DNA of 37,724 bases from Gloeocapsa sp. DLM2.Bin57 (lineage in GTDB: Bacteria; Cyanobacteriota; Cyanobacteriia; Cyanobacteriales; Gloeocapsaceae): contig RECR01000105.1 in NCBI GenBank assembly GCA_007693955.1, forward strand, positions 1-37,724, read 5' to 3'. The position numbers were made by a program, and so were the translations under genes. This document shows, piece after piece, positions 8,005 through 15,590 of this stretch. The notes below the pieces were generated by a model that was not told where the DNA came from, made no database searches, and worked only from the letters and a program-made list of their open reading frames with translations. Positions within the stretch are counted from its first letter, which is position 1; each line of letters opens with the position of its first letter.

Positions 8005-10236
8005 ATGTTAGATTTAATAGCAATTTTTGCAGCAGCGGCGATCGCTGGAGTACTGGCATCCCTATTAGGACAACCTGTATTACTTGGTTATCTGATCGCA
8101 GGATTAATCATTGGTCCATTTGGTTTAGGATTAATCCACGAATATGATCAAGTAGAAATAGTAGCGGAATTAGGGGTTACCTTTTTACTATTTACCCTAG
8201 GTGTAGAGTTTTCTTTGGGTGAATTACAAAAAGTGAAAAACATCGCCCTCGGAGGTGGAGGATTACAAATCATCCTTACGATTGTAATTACATTGATTTT
8301 AAGTTTAACCGTAGGTTTAGTCACTACCATCCCCGAAGGTATCCTCTTAGGAGAATTAATTACTCTCTCATCAACAGCAGTAGTACTTAAAATTCTCATT
8401 GAACGTAACGAAGTAGGAACTCTTCATGGACAAGTAATGTTGGGGATACTCATTGTCCAAGATTTAGCCTTGGGTTTAATGTTAGCAGTAATGCCTGCTC
8501 TCAATAAACCAGTTGAAGAAATAGGTATAGCTATAGGTATCGCCTTAGTCAAAATCTTGTTATTTTCTCTAGCTGCGGTAGCTATTGGTAAATGGATTAT
8601 TCCCCGTATTTTACGTTTATTAGCTAAAACCGAGAGTAAAGAACTATTTCTCTTAGGAGTAGTAGCTATCTGTCTAGGAATCGCTGTGTTTACAGGATTT
8701 TTGGGATTATCTACCGAAATGGGAGCATTTGTCGCGGGATTAATGATTTCTGAGGTAGAGTATTCAGATCAAACCCTTGCTTATGTTGAGCCTTTACGAG
8801 ATATTTGTGTAGCGGCGTTTTTTATCTCCATCGGTATATTGATTAACCCCATTTTCTTATGGGAGAATTTACCTGTGATTCTCGGGTTAGTCGCATTTGT
8901 TTTAGTAGCCAAGACTATAATTATTACGCCGATTGTTTTATTATTTCGCTACCCCCTCAAAACGGCGATTATCGCAGGCTTAGGGTTAGCCCAAATTGGT
9001 GAGTTTTCCTTTGTTTTAGCTGGAGAAGGCAAAAAATATCAGTTAATCTCTGATAATCTCTATTTATTGCTCCTAGGTGCAACAGCAGTCACTCTAGCTT
9101 TGACTCCTTTTATCTTACGAGCTATTCCGATTATCTTTGCGGGAGCAAAATCTATACCAGGTATCAGTGATTTACTAGCTAAAGCAGATGTACCCCTAGA
9201 AGTTGCCGAAGATTTACCCTATCAAAATCATATTATCGTCTGTGGTTATGGACGTGTAGGTAGTAATATCGTTAAATTATTTCAGGAGCGCGATTATCCC
9301 GTTTTGGTTATCGATGAGTCAGAACAACGGATTCAACAACTACGGGAAGCGCAAATACCCTATATCTATGGTAACGCAGCTAGTGAAGCTGTTCTAGAAA
9401 AAGCCCAAATCAGTGCAGCTAAGGGGATGGCGATCGCTCTACCTGATCCTCTAAGTACTCGTCTATGTTTAAAGCGTGCTTTAGCATTTAATCCCGAACT
9501 TGACTTAGTAGTGCGCGCTAACAATGAGGACGATATTGAGTTACTCTACCAAATGGGCGCTAAAGAAGTAGTCCAACCAGAGTTTGAAGCGAGTTTAGAA
9601 CTTTCTACTCATTTATTTACAGGGTTAGGATTTCCCGCAACTGGTGTTCAACAAAATATCCAACGGATTCGTCAATCTCGTTATGCTACCCTTAGAGGCG
9701 ATCGCTCTGAAGAAGAAATTACCCAAGAATTGCAAGCAGCTACTAGAACTATGAGTAGCAAGTGGTATCCTTTACCTGATCATTCACCCTTAATAGGTAA
9801 AACTCTAGAAACAGCTAGTCTACGTCGTCTCACGGGAGCAACGTTAATAGGGATTATTCGCTCTAATCAAGAGAAGATTGACTATCCTAGTCCTGACATT
9901 ATACTTAATCAGGGAGATAATTTATTAATCGTTGGTGATCATGATGAATTAGTCGCTTTTAGGCAATTAGCCCAAGGAGAAGTTAAAATACTTCCCCAAG
10001 ATAGTGACTCTTCCCTATTAGTATTTGTCCCTGAAGATAGCCCTGTTGTGGGTAAAACCCTAGCAGAATTAAAGATTGATCAGGAGTTTAGTATCTCTAT
10101 ACAAGCTATTCGACGATCAGGTAGATATATTCGTTTTCCTGATGGTGATAATCAAATTAAAGCCAAAGATAAGTTATTACTTTTTGGAGAACTTGAGAAT
10201 ATCGCTAGGTTAACTCAAGTCATTTCTGTTAGTTAA
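8005..10236 (+). CDS. CPA2-family cation:proton antiporter with RCK (TrkA-N/TrkA-C) domains
   Basis: Monovalent cation/H+ exchanger or K+ efflux protein of the KefB/KefC/GerN type, in the plasma or thylakoid membrane. 743 residues. Residues 1 to about 385 are 12-13 transmembrane helices containing typical CPA2 pieces: LLGYLIAGLIIGPFGLGLI, the LGVEFSLGEL turn and GFLGLSTEMGAFVAGLMIS. A TrkA-N/RCK nucleotide-binding domain follows (about 407-525), with HIIVCGYGRVGSNIVKLF as the GxGxxG motif and DESEQRI as the acidic ribose site. Two TrkA-C domains end the protein (about 580-655 and 665-743). The doubled TrkA-C means one chain carries two ligand-sensing modules. No partner gene is adjacent. The transported ion cannot be told from sequence. 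Confidence 0.93.
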   Translation: MLDLIAIFAAAAIAGVLASLLGQPVLLGYLIAGLIIGPFGLGLIHEYDQVEIVAELGVTFLLFTLGVEFSLGELQKVKNIALGGGGLQIILTIVITLILSLTVGLVTTIPEGILLGELITLSSTAVVLKILIERNEVGTLHGQVMLGILIVQDLALGLMLAVMPALNKPVEEIGIAIGIALVKILLFSLAAVAIGKWIIPRILRLLAKTESKELFLLGVVAICLGIAVFTGFLGLSTEMGAFVAGLMISEVEYSDQTLAYVEPLRDICVAAFFISIGILINPIFLWENLPVILGLVAFVLVAKTIIITPIVLLFRYPLKTAIIAGLGLAQIGEFSFVLAGEGKKYQLISDNLYLLLLGATAVTLALTPFILRAIPIIFAGAKSIPGISDLLAKADVPLEVAEDLPYQNHIIVCGYGRVGSNIVKLFQERDYPVLVIDESEQRIQQLREAQIPYIYGNAASEAVLEKAQISAAKGMAIALPDPLSTRLCLKRALAFNPELDLVVRANNEDDIELLYQMGAKEVVQPEFEASLELSTHLFTGLGFPATGVQQNIQRIRQSRYATLRGDRSEEEITQELQAATRTMSSKWYPLPDHSPLIGKTLETASLRRLTGATLIGIIRSNQEKIDYPSPDIILNQGDNLLIVGDHDELVAFRQLAQGEVKILPQDSDSSLLVFVPEDSPVVGKTLAELKIDQEFSISIQAIRRSGRYIRFPDGDNQIKAKDKLLLFGELENIARLTQVISVS

Positions 10237-10256
10237 CTGTTAGAATGGTTAAGGTT

Positions 10257-10534
10257 GGGGTTGTAGCTCAGTTGGATAGAGCGAGCGCCTCCTGAACAAT
10301 CGGGCACGATGTAGGGAAACCTCATCAGTGAATGTGGTCAAATTCAAGGAAGCCTAAATCTATTGGTATTAGACATGGTAATCTTGAGCCAAACTCTATT
10401 AGTTTAGAGAAGGTGCAGAGACTAAACGGCCACCACCTAAAGATCTCATCTAGGGTGAAGAGATAGTCCAGAGAGTGGGGAAACTCACACGAATCTGAAG
10501 CGCTAGGTCGCCGGTTCGAATCCGGCCAATCCCG
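10257..10534 (+). tRNA. trnR-CCU: tRNA-Arg(CCU), interrupted by a group I intron
   Basis: Exons are 10257-10293 and 10498-10534, 74 nt when joined. The acceptor stem GGGGTTG (10257-10263) pairs with CAATCCC (10527-10533) with one G-U. The D arm is GCTC/GAGC around AGTTGGATA. The anticodon stem AGCGC (10284-10288) pairs with GCGCT (10500-10504). The anticodon loop after splicing is CT-CCT-AA. The T arm is GCCGG/CCGGC around TTCGAAT. The discriminator base is G10534, and CCA is not encoded. The anticodon CCU (10291-10293) reads AGG. The intron sits between positions 36 and 37, just 3' of the anticodon. Confidence 0.95.
10294..10497 (+). ncRNA. Group I intron, Azoarcus-like (IC3 type), 204 nt, no ORF
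   Basis: The 5' exon ends in U and the intron ends in G10497, as group I splicing requires. A short P1 forms between exon CCU and an intron GGG (U-G wobble at the splice site), like the three-base guide of the Azoarcus tRNA-Ile intron. P2 is GATG/CATC around 10309-10325 with AGG-GAAA-CCT inside. P3 is GTGGTC (10334-10339) with GGCCAC (10428-10433). P7 is GACTA (10420-10424) with TAGTC (10464-10468). P9 is GTGGG-GAAA-CTCAC (10475-10488). GAAA tetraloops in L2 and L9 match the tertiary receptors of small self-splicing introns. It contains no homing endonuclease. Overall it is almost collinear with the Azoarcus ribozyme. Confidence 0.93.
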
Positions 10535-10546
10535 TAGCCTAATGGA

Positions 10547-10575
10547 CTCGGGCTAAGTGATGCCCGAGATTTTTC
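10547..10575 (+). terminator. Rho-independent terminator after tRNA-Arg
   Basis: CTCGGGC (10547-10553) pairs perfectly with GCCCGAG (10562-10568) across an 8-nt loop and is followed by ATTTTTCT. It starts 12 bp past the tRNA. Its T-tract runs into the stop codon of the convergent minus-strand gene. Confidence 0.85.
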
Positions 10576-10820
10576 TAATACTCTATTTCAGGTTGAGGTA
10601 GAGGTAACTCAAAATTAGAAGGATCTTGTAAAAAACGGAAAATTTCTGCTTCTAGTCGGTTAATCAGATGACTTTCTAAAACATTAGTGTATCTGAGAGC
10701 GGCTAGATAACCTTCAGAGTACATTTTTAATTCGTCAAAACGATAACCCCTATGGCGAAAATCTACTAGAGTATCAGTGAGTTTCTGATAATAACGGATT
10801 GATTGAGCGTCTTGCAACAT
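10575..10820 (-). CDS. Small conserved cyanobacterial protein (possibly DUF6761)
   Basis: 81 residues, helical, no membrane segment or cysteine. The pattern SIRYYQKLTDTLVDFRHRGYRF followed by YLAALRYTNVLESHLINRLE, and the proline-rich end LPLPQPEIEY, match a small cyanobacteria-specific family that I recall as DUF6761. No function is known. The ATG (CAT at 10818-10820) overlaps the ATG of a possible broken plus-strand gene. The stop codon abuts the tRNA terminator. Confidence 0.7.
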   Translation of the reverse strand: MLQDAQSIRYYQKLTDTLVDFRHRGYRFDELKMYSEGYLAALRYTNVLESHLINRLEAEIFRFLQDPSNFELPLPQPEIEY

Positions 10821-10993
10821 GGCTTTTACTTTAGATATATTTAGGGAAGCCCAAAAGAGCCTTTATTATTTACTACTATTTTAGCACTAACTCTAGACAA
10901 AGATTAGCCACTTCAGAAGTCATTGACACTCCCCCGCTATCGGGAGAAGATGTCTTACCTGAATTTGTCTTAGACTTAAGTAAGATTTTGTGA
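10819..10993 (+). pseudogene. Possible small frameshifted gene
   Basis: An ATG at 10819 opens MAFTLDIFREAQKSLYYLLLF and stops at 10884. In the next frame, codons from about 10883 read STNSRQRLATSEVIDTPPLS and continue to EFVLDLSKIL, stopping at 10991-10993. Both parts have protein-like composition, and one indel near 10880 would join them into a protein of about 57 residues. It could also be chance in an AT-rich leader, and I know of no homologue. Confidence 0.3.
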
Positions 10994-11040
10994 TTAGATT
11001 GGTTCAGAATCTGTGTTCTTTTAGGTCAGGAAATATCAAT

Positions 11041-11544
11041 ATGTCCCCACAACCAGATAAAGATCAAGATCGAGATCTTGAACAACAAATTAAACGAGAT
11101 GTTCTCAAAGGAAGAAAATTTTCAGTAGCTGATTTAATCGCGATGGAAGGAGGAGGTTTTCTCAAGGGTGAGTCTCCTGTACCTAAATTAGTACAAGTTG
11201 AAATCGAGATTAATAATTATATTGCTAATTATCTGCATGATAGTACTGGAGCATTACAAATGGTTTTACAAAAATGGGTTAAAGCCGAACAAAAGATTCT
11301 CAGTCAGAATATTGATTCACCCTTAAACGCTTTAGCCCAAATTATCCAAAAAATTAATACTAATCAAGAATTACTCTATGAGTTAGTCAAACAAGTTGAT
11401 TTTCAATGGGGTAAACTAACGGGAGAAAGACCATATTTTCAGATGCCAGGACAAGAAGCACATCCCGATGACGAATATACCCATGACTCGGTTAGTCTGC
11501 AATTAAAGCAATTATTAGAGACGATCGAGAGGGAATCTCTCTAA
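11041..11544 (+). CDS. Conserved cyanobacterial protein, function unknown
   Basis: A longer ORF starts at a GTG at 10990, but the ATG at 11041 is preceded by AGGAAA at a good distance and gives a hydrophilic N-terminus, MSPQPDKDQDRDLEQQ. This yields 167 residues. It is soluble and mostly helical, with KFSVADLIAMEGGGFLKGES (glycine-rich turn), VPKLVQVEIEINNYIANYL and a conserved-looking end, HPDDEYTHDSV. There is no catalytic motif I recognise. It converges on the MIF-like gene with a 4-bp overlap of stop codons. Confidence 0.65.
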   Translation: MSPQPDKDQDRDLEQQIKRDVLKGRKFSVADLIAMEGGGFLKGESPVPKLVQVEIEINNYIANYLHDSTGALQMVLQKWVKAEQKILSQNIDSPLNALAQIIQKINTNQELLYELVKQVDFQWGKLTGERPYFQMPGQEAHPDDEYTHDSVSLQLKQLLETIERESL

Positions 11545-11894
11545 CCAAAAGTTGAACCATTCCAACCCCACATAGTGGCTTTAGCGTCTGCAAATTCGAT
11601 ATAAATACGATTTTTGGGGATATCGAGTGTTTGGTTAACTTGTTGACAAAATTCTTGACTCATGGCTTTAGTTTGAGTTGGACTCATATTGCCAATACTT
11701 TTTATTTCAATATAGCACACTGGTTCAAAAGTACCCGCAAAACTCATAGGAATTCCTCCTTCAAAAGCTGTCATCACGTAGGATTCGGGTTTACCTAGTT
11801 GTTTAGCTAATTGACTAGAGAGGGTTTTGAGTAACCCTTGGACTTGACTAGTTTCAGGTGGGGTTATGGAGGTTTGAACTTTAATTAAGGGCAT
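11541..11894 (-). CDS. MIF/tautomerase-superfamily protein
   Basis: 117 residues. Matches the macrophage migration inhibitory factor/phenylpyruvate tautomerase family. Pro2 follows the initiator Met and would be the catalytic N-terminal proline after Met removal. The TSQVQGLLKTLSSQLAKQLG helix, ESYVMTAFEGGIPMSFAG strand and the IPKNRIYIEFADAKATMWGW stretch near the end follow the family order. Such proteins form trimers. The physiological substrate in bacteria is unknown. The gene lies downstream of transaldolase, separated by 142 bp containing a long hairpin. Confidence 0.88.
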   Translation of the reverse strand: MPLIKVQTSITPPETSQVQGLLKTLSSQLAKQLGKPESYVMTAFEGGIPMSFAGTFEPVCYIEIKSIGNMSPTQTKAMSQEFCQQVNQTLDIPKNRIYIEFADAKATMWGWNGSTFG

Positions 11895-11922
11895 AATTGG
11901 TATTTAGATTAACGGGGAGAAG

Positions 11923-11957
11923 CCTCACGCTTTATTTTCTCAAAAATAAGTGTGAGG
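11923..11957 (-). terminator. Long hairpin between transaldolase and the MIF-like gene
   Basis: CCTCACGC (11923-11930) pairs with GTGTGAGG (11950-11957), one pair being G-U, and the stem extends through TTATTTT/AAAATAA with two mismatches, leaving a CTC loop. It is 79 bp past the tal stop codon and 29 bp before the MIF-like start. There is no U-tract on either strand, so it could be a transcript 3'-end stabiliser or an attenuator rather than a classic terminator. Confidence 0.5.
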
Positions 11958-12036
11958 TTAATTGCGTCCTTATTTTATCTCATCCTGATGAGTGGATATA
12001 AGTTTTGAGGGTGAAATGGTTACATCAGTATTTGGT

Positions 12037-13218
12037 TTATTTAGCAGCGGTAGCTAATTGGATCAGTAAACCTAAACCACTACCCATTTCCGCGGGAGAG
12101 ATTTTACCATCGTGATCCTCGTCAAGAGCATCAAAAACAGCATCAGTACCTAACCACTCTTCCCGAGTAATAAAACCATCACCATCGAGATCGTAGCATT
12201 GGAAAAGGGTGCTAGCCGCTTCATCAACTTTACTACCCGCTTCAAGACAAGCTAAACGATCTGCTAAAAGTTTCTCTAAGGTTTCTAAAGCTTTAGTAAA
12301 ACCTTGAATCCCTTCAGAGAGTTTTTCGGAAGCCATTTTGTCTTCAGCGTGCATTTTAGCAAAAGTAGCTTTGTCAATGGTAATTTTGGCAATATCCATC
12401 GTCGCAGCTTTAGCAGGATCGAGTTTACGGATTAATTCTCCTTCGGTTGCGTCTAATTCCGCTAAGAGTTTTGGTGAAATAGTTAATAAATCACAGCCTG
12501 CAAGTTCGAAAATTTCCTCAATATTACGGAAACTAGCTCCCATAATTTCAGTTTCGTGACCAAACTTTTTATAATAATTATAGATGGTGGTGACAGATTG
12601 TACACCAGGATCTTCAGCACCTGTATAGTCTTTACCTGTTTCTTTTTTGTACCAATCGAGAATTCTACCCACAAAAGGAGAAATTAGGGTAACACCTGCT
12701 TCAGCACAAGCGATCGCCTGATGTAAACCAAATAATAGTGTTAGGTTACAGTGAATTCCTTCTTTTTCTAAGGCTTTAGCCGCTTCGATACCCTCCCAAG
12801 TAGAAGCGATTTTAATTAATATCCTTTCTCTAGAGATTCCCGCTGCTTCGTATTGGGCGATTAAATCCTTTCCTTTGGCGATAGTAGCTTCAGTATCATA
12901 AGATAAGCGAGCATCCACTTCTGTAGAAACTCGTTGAGGTACTATTGCGAGGATTTTTTTACCAAAAGATACCGCTAAGCGATCGAAAGCTAGAGAAACT
13001 ACTTGAGCATCACTAGCATCACTCCCGGCGTCTTGTTTCGCTTTCAGCAGAGTCTCATCAACGATTTCCTGATATTGAGGCATTTGTGCTGCAGCTGTAA
13101 TCAAAGAGGGATTAGTCGTAGCGTCTCTAGGGGTAAATTTTTCAATAGCTTGCAAATCCCCTGTATCTGCTACCACGACTGTCATCTCTCGTAGCTGTTC
13201 TAAAAGTGTTTTACTCAT
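12037..13218 (-). CDS. tal: Transaldolase with C-terminal EF-hand pair
   Basis: Transfers dihydroxyacetone units between sugar phosphates in the non-oxidative pentose phosphate pathway. 393 residues, longer than E. coli TalB. Residues 1 to about 325 form the transaldolase barrel, with [13 protein letters not shown], the Schiff-base lysine K136 in [12 protein letters not shown], and the [14 protein letters not shown] and [11 protein letters not shown] segments. After a helical linker the tail carries two canonical EF-hand loops, [12 protein letters not shown] (343-354) and [12 protein letters not shown] (366-377). Both have acids at the calcium positions and glycine at position 6, so both should bind Ca2+. 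This fusion is known from other cyanobacteria. Calcium control of the enzyme is plausible but inferred. Confidence 0.96.
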   Translation of the reverse strand: MSKTLLEQLREMTVVVADTGDLQAIEKFTPRDATTNPSLITAAAQMPQYQEIVDETLLKAKQDAGSDASDAQVVSLAFDRLAVSFGKKILAIVPQRVSTEVDARLSYDTEATIAKGKDLIAQYEAAGISRERILIKIASTWEGIEAAKALEKEGIHCNLTLLFGLHQAIACAEAGVTLISPFVGRILDWYKKETGKDYTGAEDPGVQSVTTIYNYYKKFGHETEIMGASFRNIEEIFELAGCDLLTISPKLLAELDATEGELIRKLDPAKAATMDIAKITIDKATFAKMHAEDKMASEKLSEGIQGFTKALETLEKLLADRLACLEAGSKVDEAASTLFQCYDLDGDGFITREEWLGTDAVFDALDEDHDGKISPAEMGSGLGLLIQLATAAK

Positions 13219-13265
13219 AATTGATGCTTGTTAATGCTGAAATGAGTTTACTTCAATATAGTAAG

Positions 13266-13283
13266 CCTCTATTTCAGTAGAGG
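13266..13283 (-). other. Short hairpin in the transaldolase 5' leader
   Basis: CCTCTA (13266-13271) and TAGAGG (13278-13283) form a 6-bp stem with a 6-nt loop, 48 bp upstream of the tal ATG. It lies in the 143-bp gap after the penicillin-binding protein gene and could mark that transcript's end, but no U-tract follows it. Confidence 0.3.
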
Positions 13284-13361
13284 GTTGATTCCTTAAGCAT
13301 GAATTAACAAAATTCGGCAAGATGTGAGTTTAACAAAAAGCTTGCATACCTGACTTTGAAA

Positions 13362-15590
13362 TTATTGTTTCATATACTCTCCCCAGGTGGCTGCTGCTTG
13401 ATAGCTACCTCCCCAGGTGGGTTTATTGTCGTCATTACCAAACCAAATACCTGTAACTAAGGAGGGTTGGTTAACGTAACCAATATACCAGAGGTCAACG
13501 TAGCTATCTGTTGTTCCAGTTTTACCCGCTTCACCTCTACCTAAATAAGCTGCTCTTCCTGTACCTTCTGTTACTACAGATTGCATTAAACTGGTGAGGG
13601 TACGGGCGATGTTTTTACTAACTGCTACTTTACTAGTATTGGGTTCTTGGGCAAAATTGTAAATCTCTCGACAAGTTGTCAGATTACTAGCATCTGAACA
13701 GTCATTCCCGTCGAGAATACGTTTGATTCCGTGGGGAAGATGCCAAACACCATCATTGGCGATCGCCGCGTAAGCTCCTGTTATTTCCAACAGATTGACT
13801 TCACTTTGTCCTAATACTAAACCTGGTACAGCTTGTAGAGGTGATTTTATCCCTAATTTACGCGCCATTGCTACTACGGAGTCTAAACCCACTATTTGGG
13901 CGATGCGCATAGCTACAGCGTTTTCTGATTGGGCTAGGGCTGTGTACATATTAATATCTCCCTCGCTACGTTCACAAGCTTTGTAGCGTTGTCCTTGCCA
14001 CATAATCGGATCACAAGAGTGAGTCTTCCTTGGCGACATTCCCTCTTCTAAAGCTGCAGCAAAGGCAAACAGTTTAAAGGTTGAACCTGGTTGACGTTGG
14101 GCCCGGGTGACACGATTAAATTGACTTTCTCCATAGTTTTTCCCCCCCATCATCGCTAGTATCTCTCCTGTGCTACCATCTAGAGTTACTAATGCTCCCT
14201 GACTAAAGCCAAAGCGATCGCTACTATTATCTAGGGTTGCTAACATCGCTGTTTCTGCTTTACTTTGTAAGGCTAAATTTAACCTCGTCTCAACGATAAA
14301 ATTACCTTCTCTGGCTATTTCTGTACCTAAAATATTGTTTAACTCATTAATGATATAACTATAAAAATAGGGAGCAAGAATATTACTAAAAGCGTCTCTA
14401 GCGTTAGGGCTAACTTCAATACGCGAGCGCCTCGCCCTATCTGCTTCTTCTCGACTAATCATACCTAAATCAGCCATACGCGTAATGACTCGATTGCGCA
14501 GAGAGACTGCGGTGTCATAATCTTGTACAGGATTATAACTATTGGGTGCAGGTAAAATAGCTACTAAGGTGGCAGCTTCAGCGATATCTAAATCAGCTGC
14601 TGACTTATCAAAATATAAACGGGCTGCATCTTCAAAACCAAAATTATTCAAGCCTAAAAAGACTCGATTGAGATAAGCTTTAAGAATATCATCTTTACTA
14701 TAAACGGCTTCTAACTTTAAAGCCACCACCATCTCTCTAATTTTACGCCCCGCAGTATTCTCTCTCCCTACTTCAGGGAAAAGACTGCGGGCTAATTGTT
14801 GCGTAATTGTACTTGCACCTTGACGTATTCCTTGTTGTTCGAGATTAATAAATATCGCCCTGACAATCCCCAAAGGATCTACCCCTAAATGCCAATAAAA
14901 GCGACTATCTTCTGAAGCGATGACTGCTTTAGGTAAATAAGGGGAAAAACTAGATAATTTCGGTAATTCTCTATGAGTCTCTCGACGAGAAGGGGTAAGT
15001 GGTTGACCATCCTCAGAATAAACCACAATCGGACCACTAGTATTAGAGGGAAGAGGATAAACATCTATACCTACCCATTGCCAAGTTAACCACAGTATAG
15101 CTAAAAATAGCAAGAGGGAGACACCGTAGAGGCAATAACGTAAAATTAACATCCACCAAGGACGAGGATAGCGTAATTTAATCGTTACCGCTGTAGCTAG
15201 TTCTCCAGGACCTAGGGTTATGACATCTCCATGATGCAGTAAAAAACCTTTGAGTCTCTTTTTACCCCGAAATGTCCCATTAGTCGATCCTTCGTCTTTA
15301 ACTATAAAAGTACGACGGTTACGAGAATCTCTTCGTAAAGATAAATGTGTCTGACTAACGATCGCATTAGGAATCAGAATATCACAGGATTGACTACTAC
15401 GCCCAATCACGTAGCGATCGCCCAATAAGGGATAAACTTCAGGGTTAGTTTCATTAGGAAGATATACTAATAACTCGGGAACTTTTGCCCCTTTTTTAAG
15501 TAATTGAGAGGTAAAGTTAACCCGTTGTTGGATTTTTTGTACCGTTTGGGTTAACATTTTACTGAGATTGCTAGGATGATTGTTAGCCAT
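13362..15590 (-). CDS. Class A penicillin-binding protein with N-terminal FHA domain
   Basis: Bifunctional peptidoglycan synthase: glycosyltransferase (GT51) plus transpeptidase. 742 residues. Residues about 55-135 are a forkhead-associated domain (YVIGRSSQSCDI, VSQTHLSL, DEGSTNGTF), cytoplasmic, which would bind phosphothreonine partners. One transmembrane helix follows at about 148-170. The GT51 domain has ASEDSRFYWHLGVD with the catalytic Glu and GASTITQQLARSLF. The transpeptidase has the SxxK motif in PGSTFKLF, SEN as the SxN motif, and GKTGTTD as KTG. The protein ends soon after the catalytic domain (WGEYMKQ), with no long tail. It overlaps the end of the PucC-like gene by 8 bp, so the two are translated from one message. 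FHA-PBP fusions occur in cyanobacteria and suggest Ser/Thr-kinase control of wall synthesis. Confidence 0.95.
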   Translation of the reverse strand: MANNHPSNLSKMLTQTVQKIQQRVNFTSQLLKKGAKVPELLVYLPNETNPEVYPLLGDRYVIGRSSQSCDILIPNAIVSQTHLSLRRDSRNRRTFIVKDEGSTNGTFRGKKRLKGFLLHHGDVITLGPGELATAVTIKLRYPRPWWMLILRYCLYGVSLLLFLAILWLTWQWVGIDVYPLPSNTSGPIVVYSEDGQPLTPSRRETHRELPKLSSFSPYLPKAVIASEDSRFYWHLGVDPLGIVRAIFINLEQQGIRQGASTITQQLARSLFPEVGRENTAGRKIREMVVALKLEAVYSKDDILKAYLNRVFLGLNNFGFEDAARLYFDKSAADLDIAEAATLVAILPAPNSYNPVQDYDTAVSLRNRVITRMADLGMISREEADRARRSRIEVSPNARDAFSNILAPYFYSYIINELNNILGTEIAREGNFIVETRLNLALQSKAETAMLATLDNSSDRFGFSQGALVTLDGSTGEILAMMGGKNYGESQFNRVTRAQRQPGSTFKLFAFAAALEEGMSPRKTHSCDPIMWQGQRYKACERSEGDINMYTALAQSENAVAMRIAQIVGLDSVVAMARKLGIKSPLQAVPGLVLGQSEVNLLEITGAYAAIANDGVWHLPHGIKRILDGNDCSDASNLTTCREIYNFAQEPNTSKVAVSKNIARTLTSLMQSVVTEGTGRAAYLGRGEAGKTGTTDSYVDLWYIGYVNQPSLVTGIWFGNDDNKPTWGGSYQAAATWGEYMKQ

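Noticed and set aside
10294-10497. Two separate tRNA fragments or a degraded tRNA
   Set aside because: The exons pair perfectly across acceptor and anticodon stems, and the intervening 204 nt has the complete group I core, so it is one intron-containing gene.
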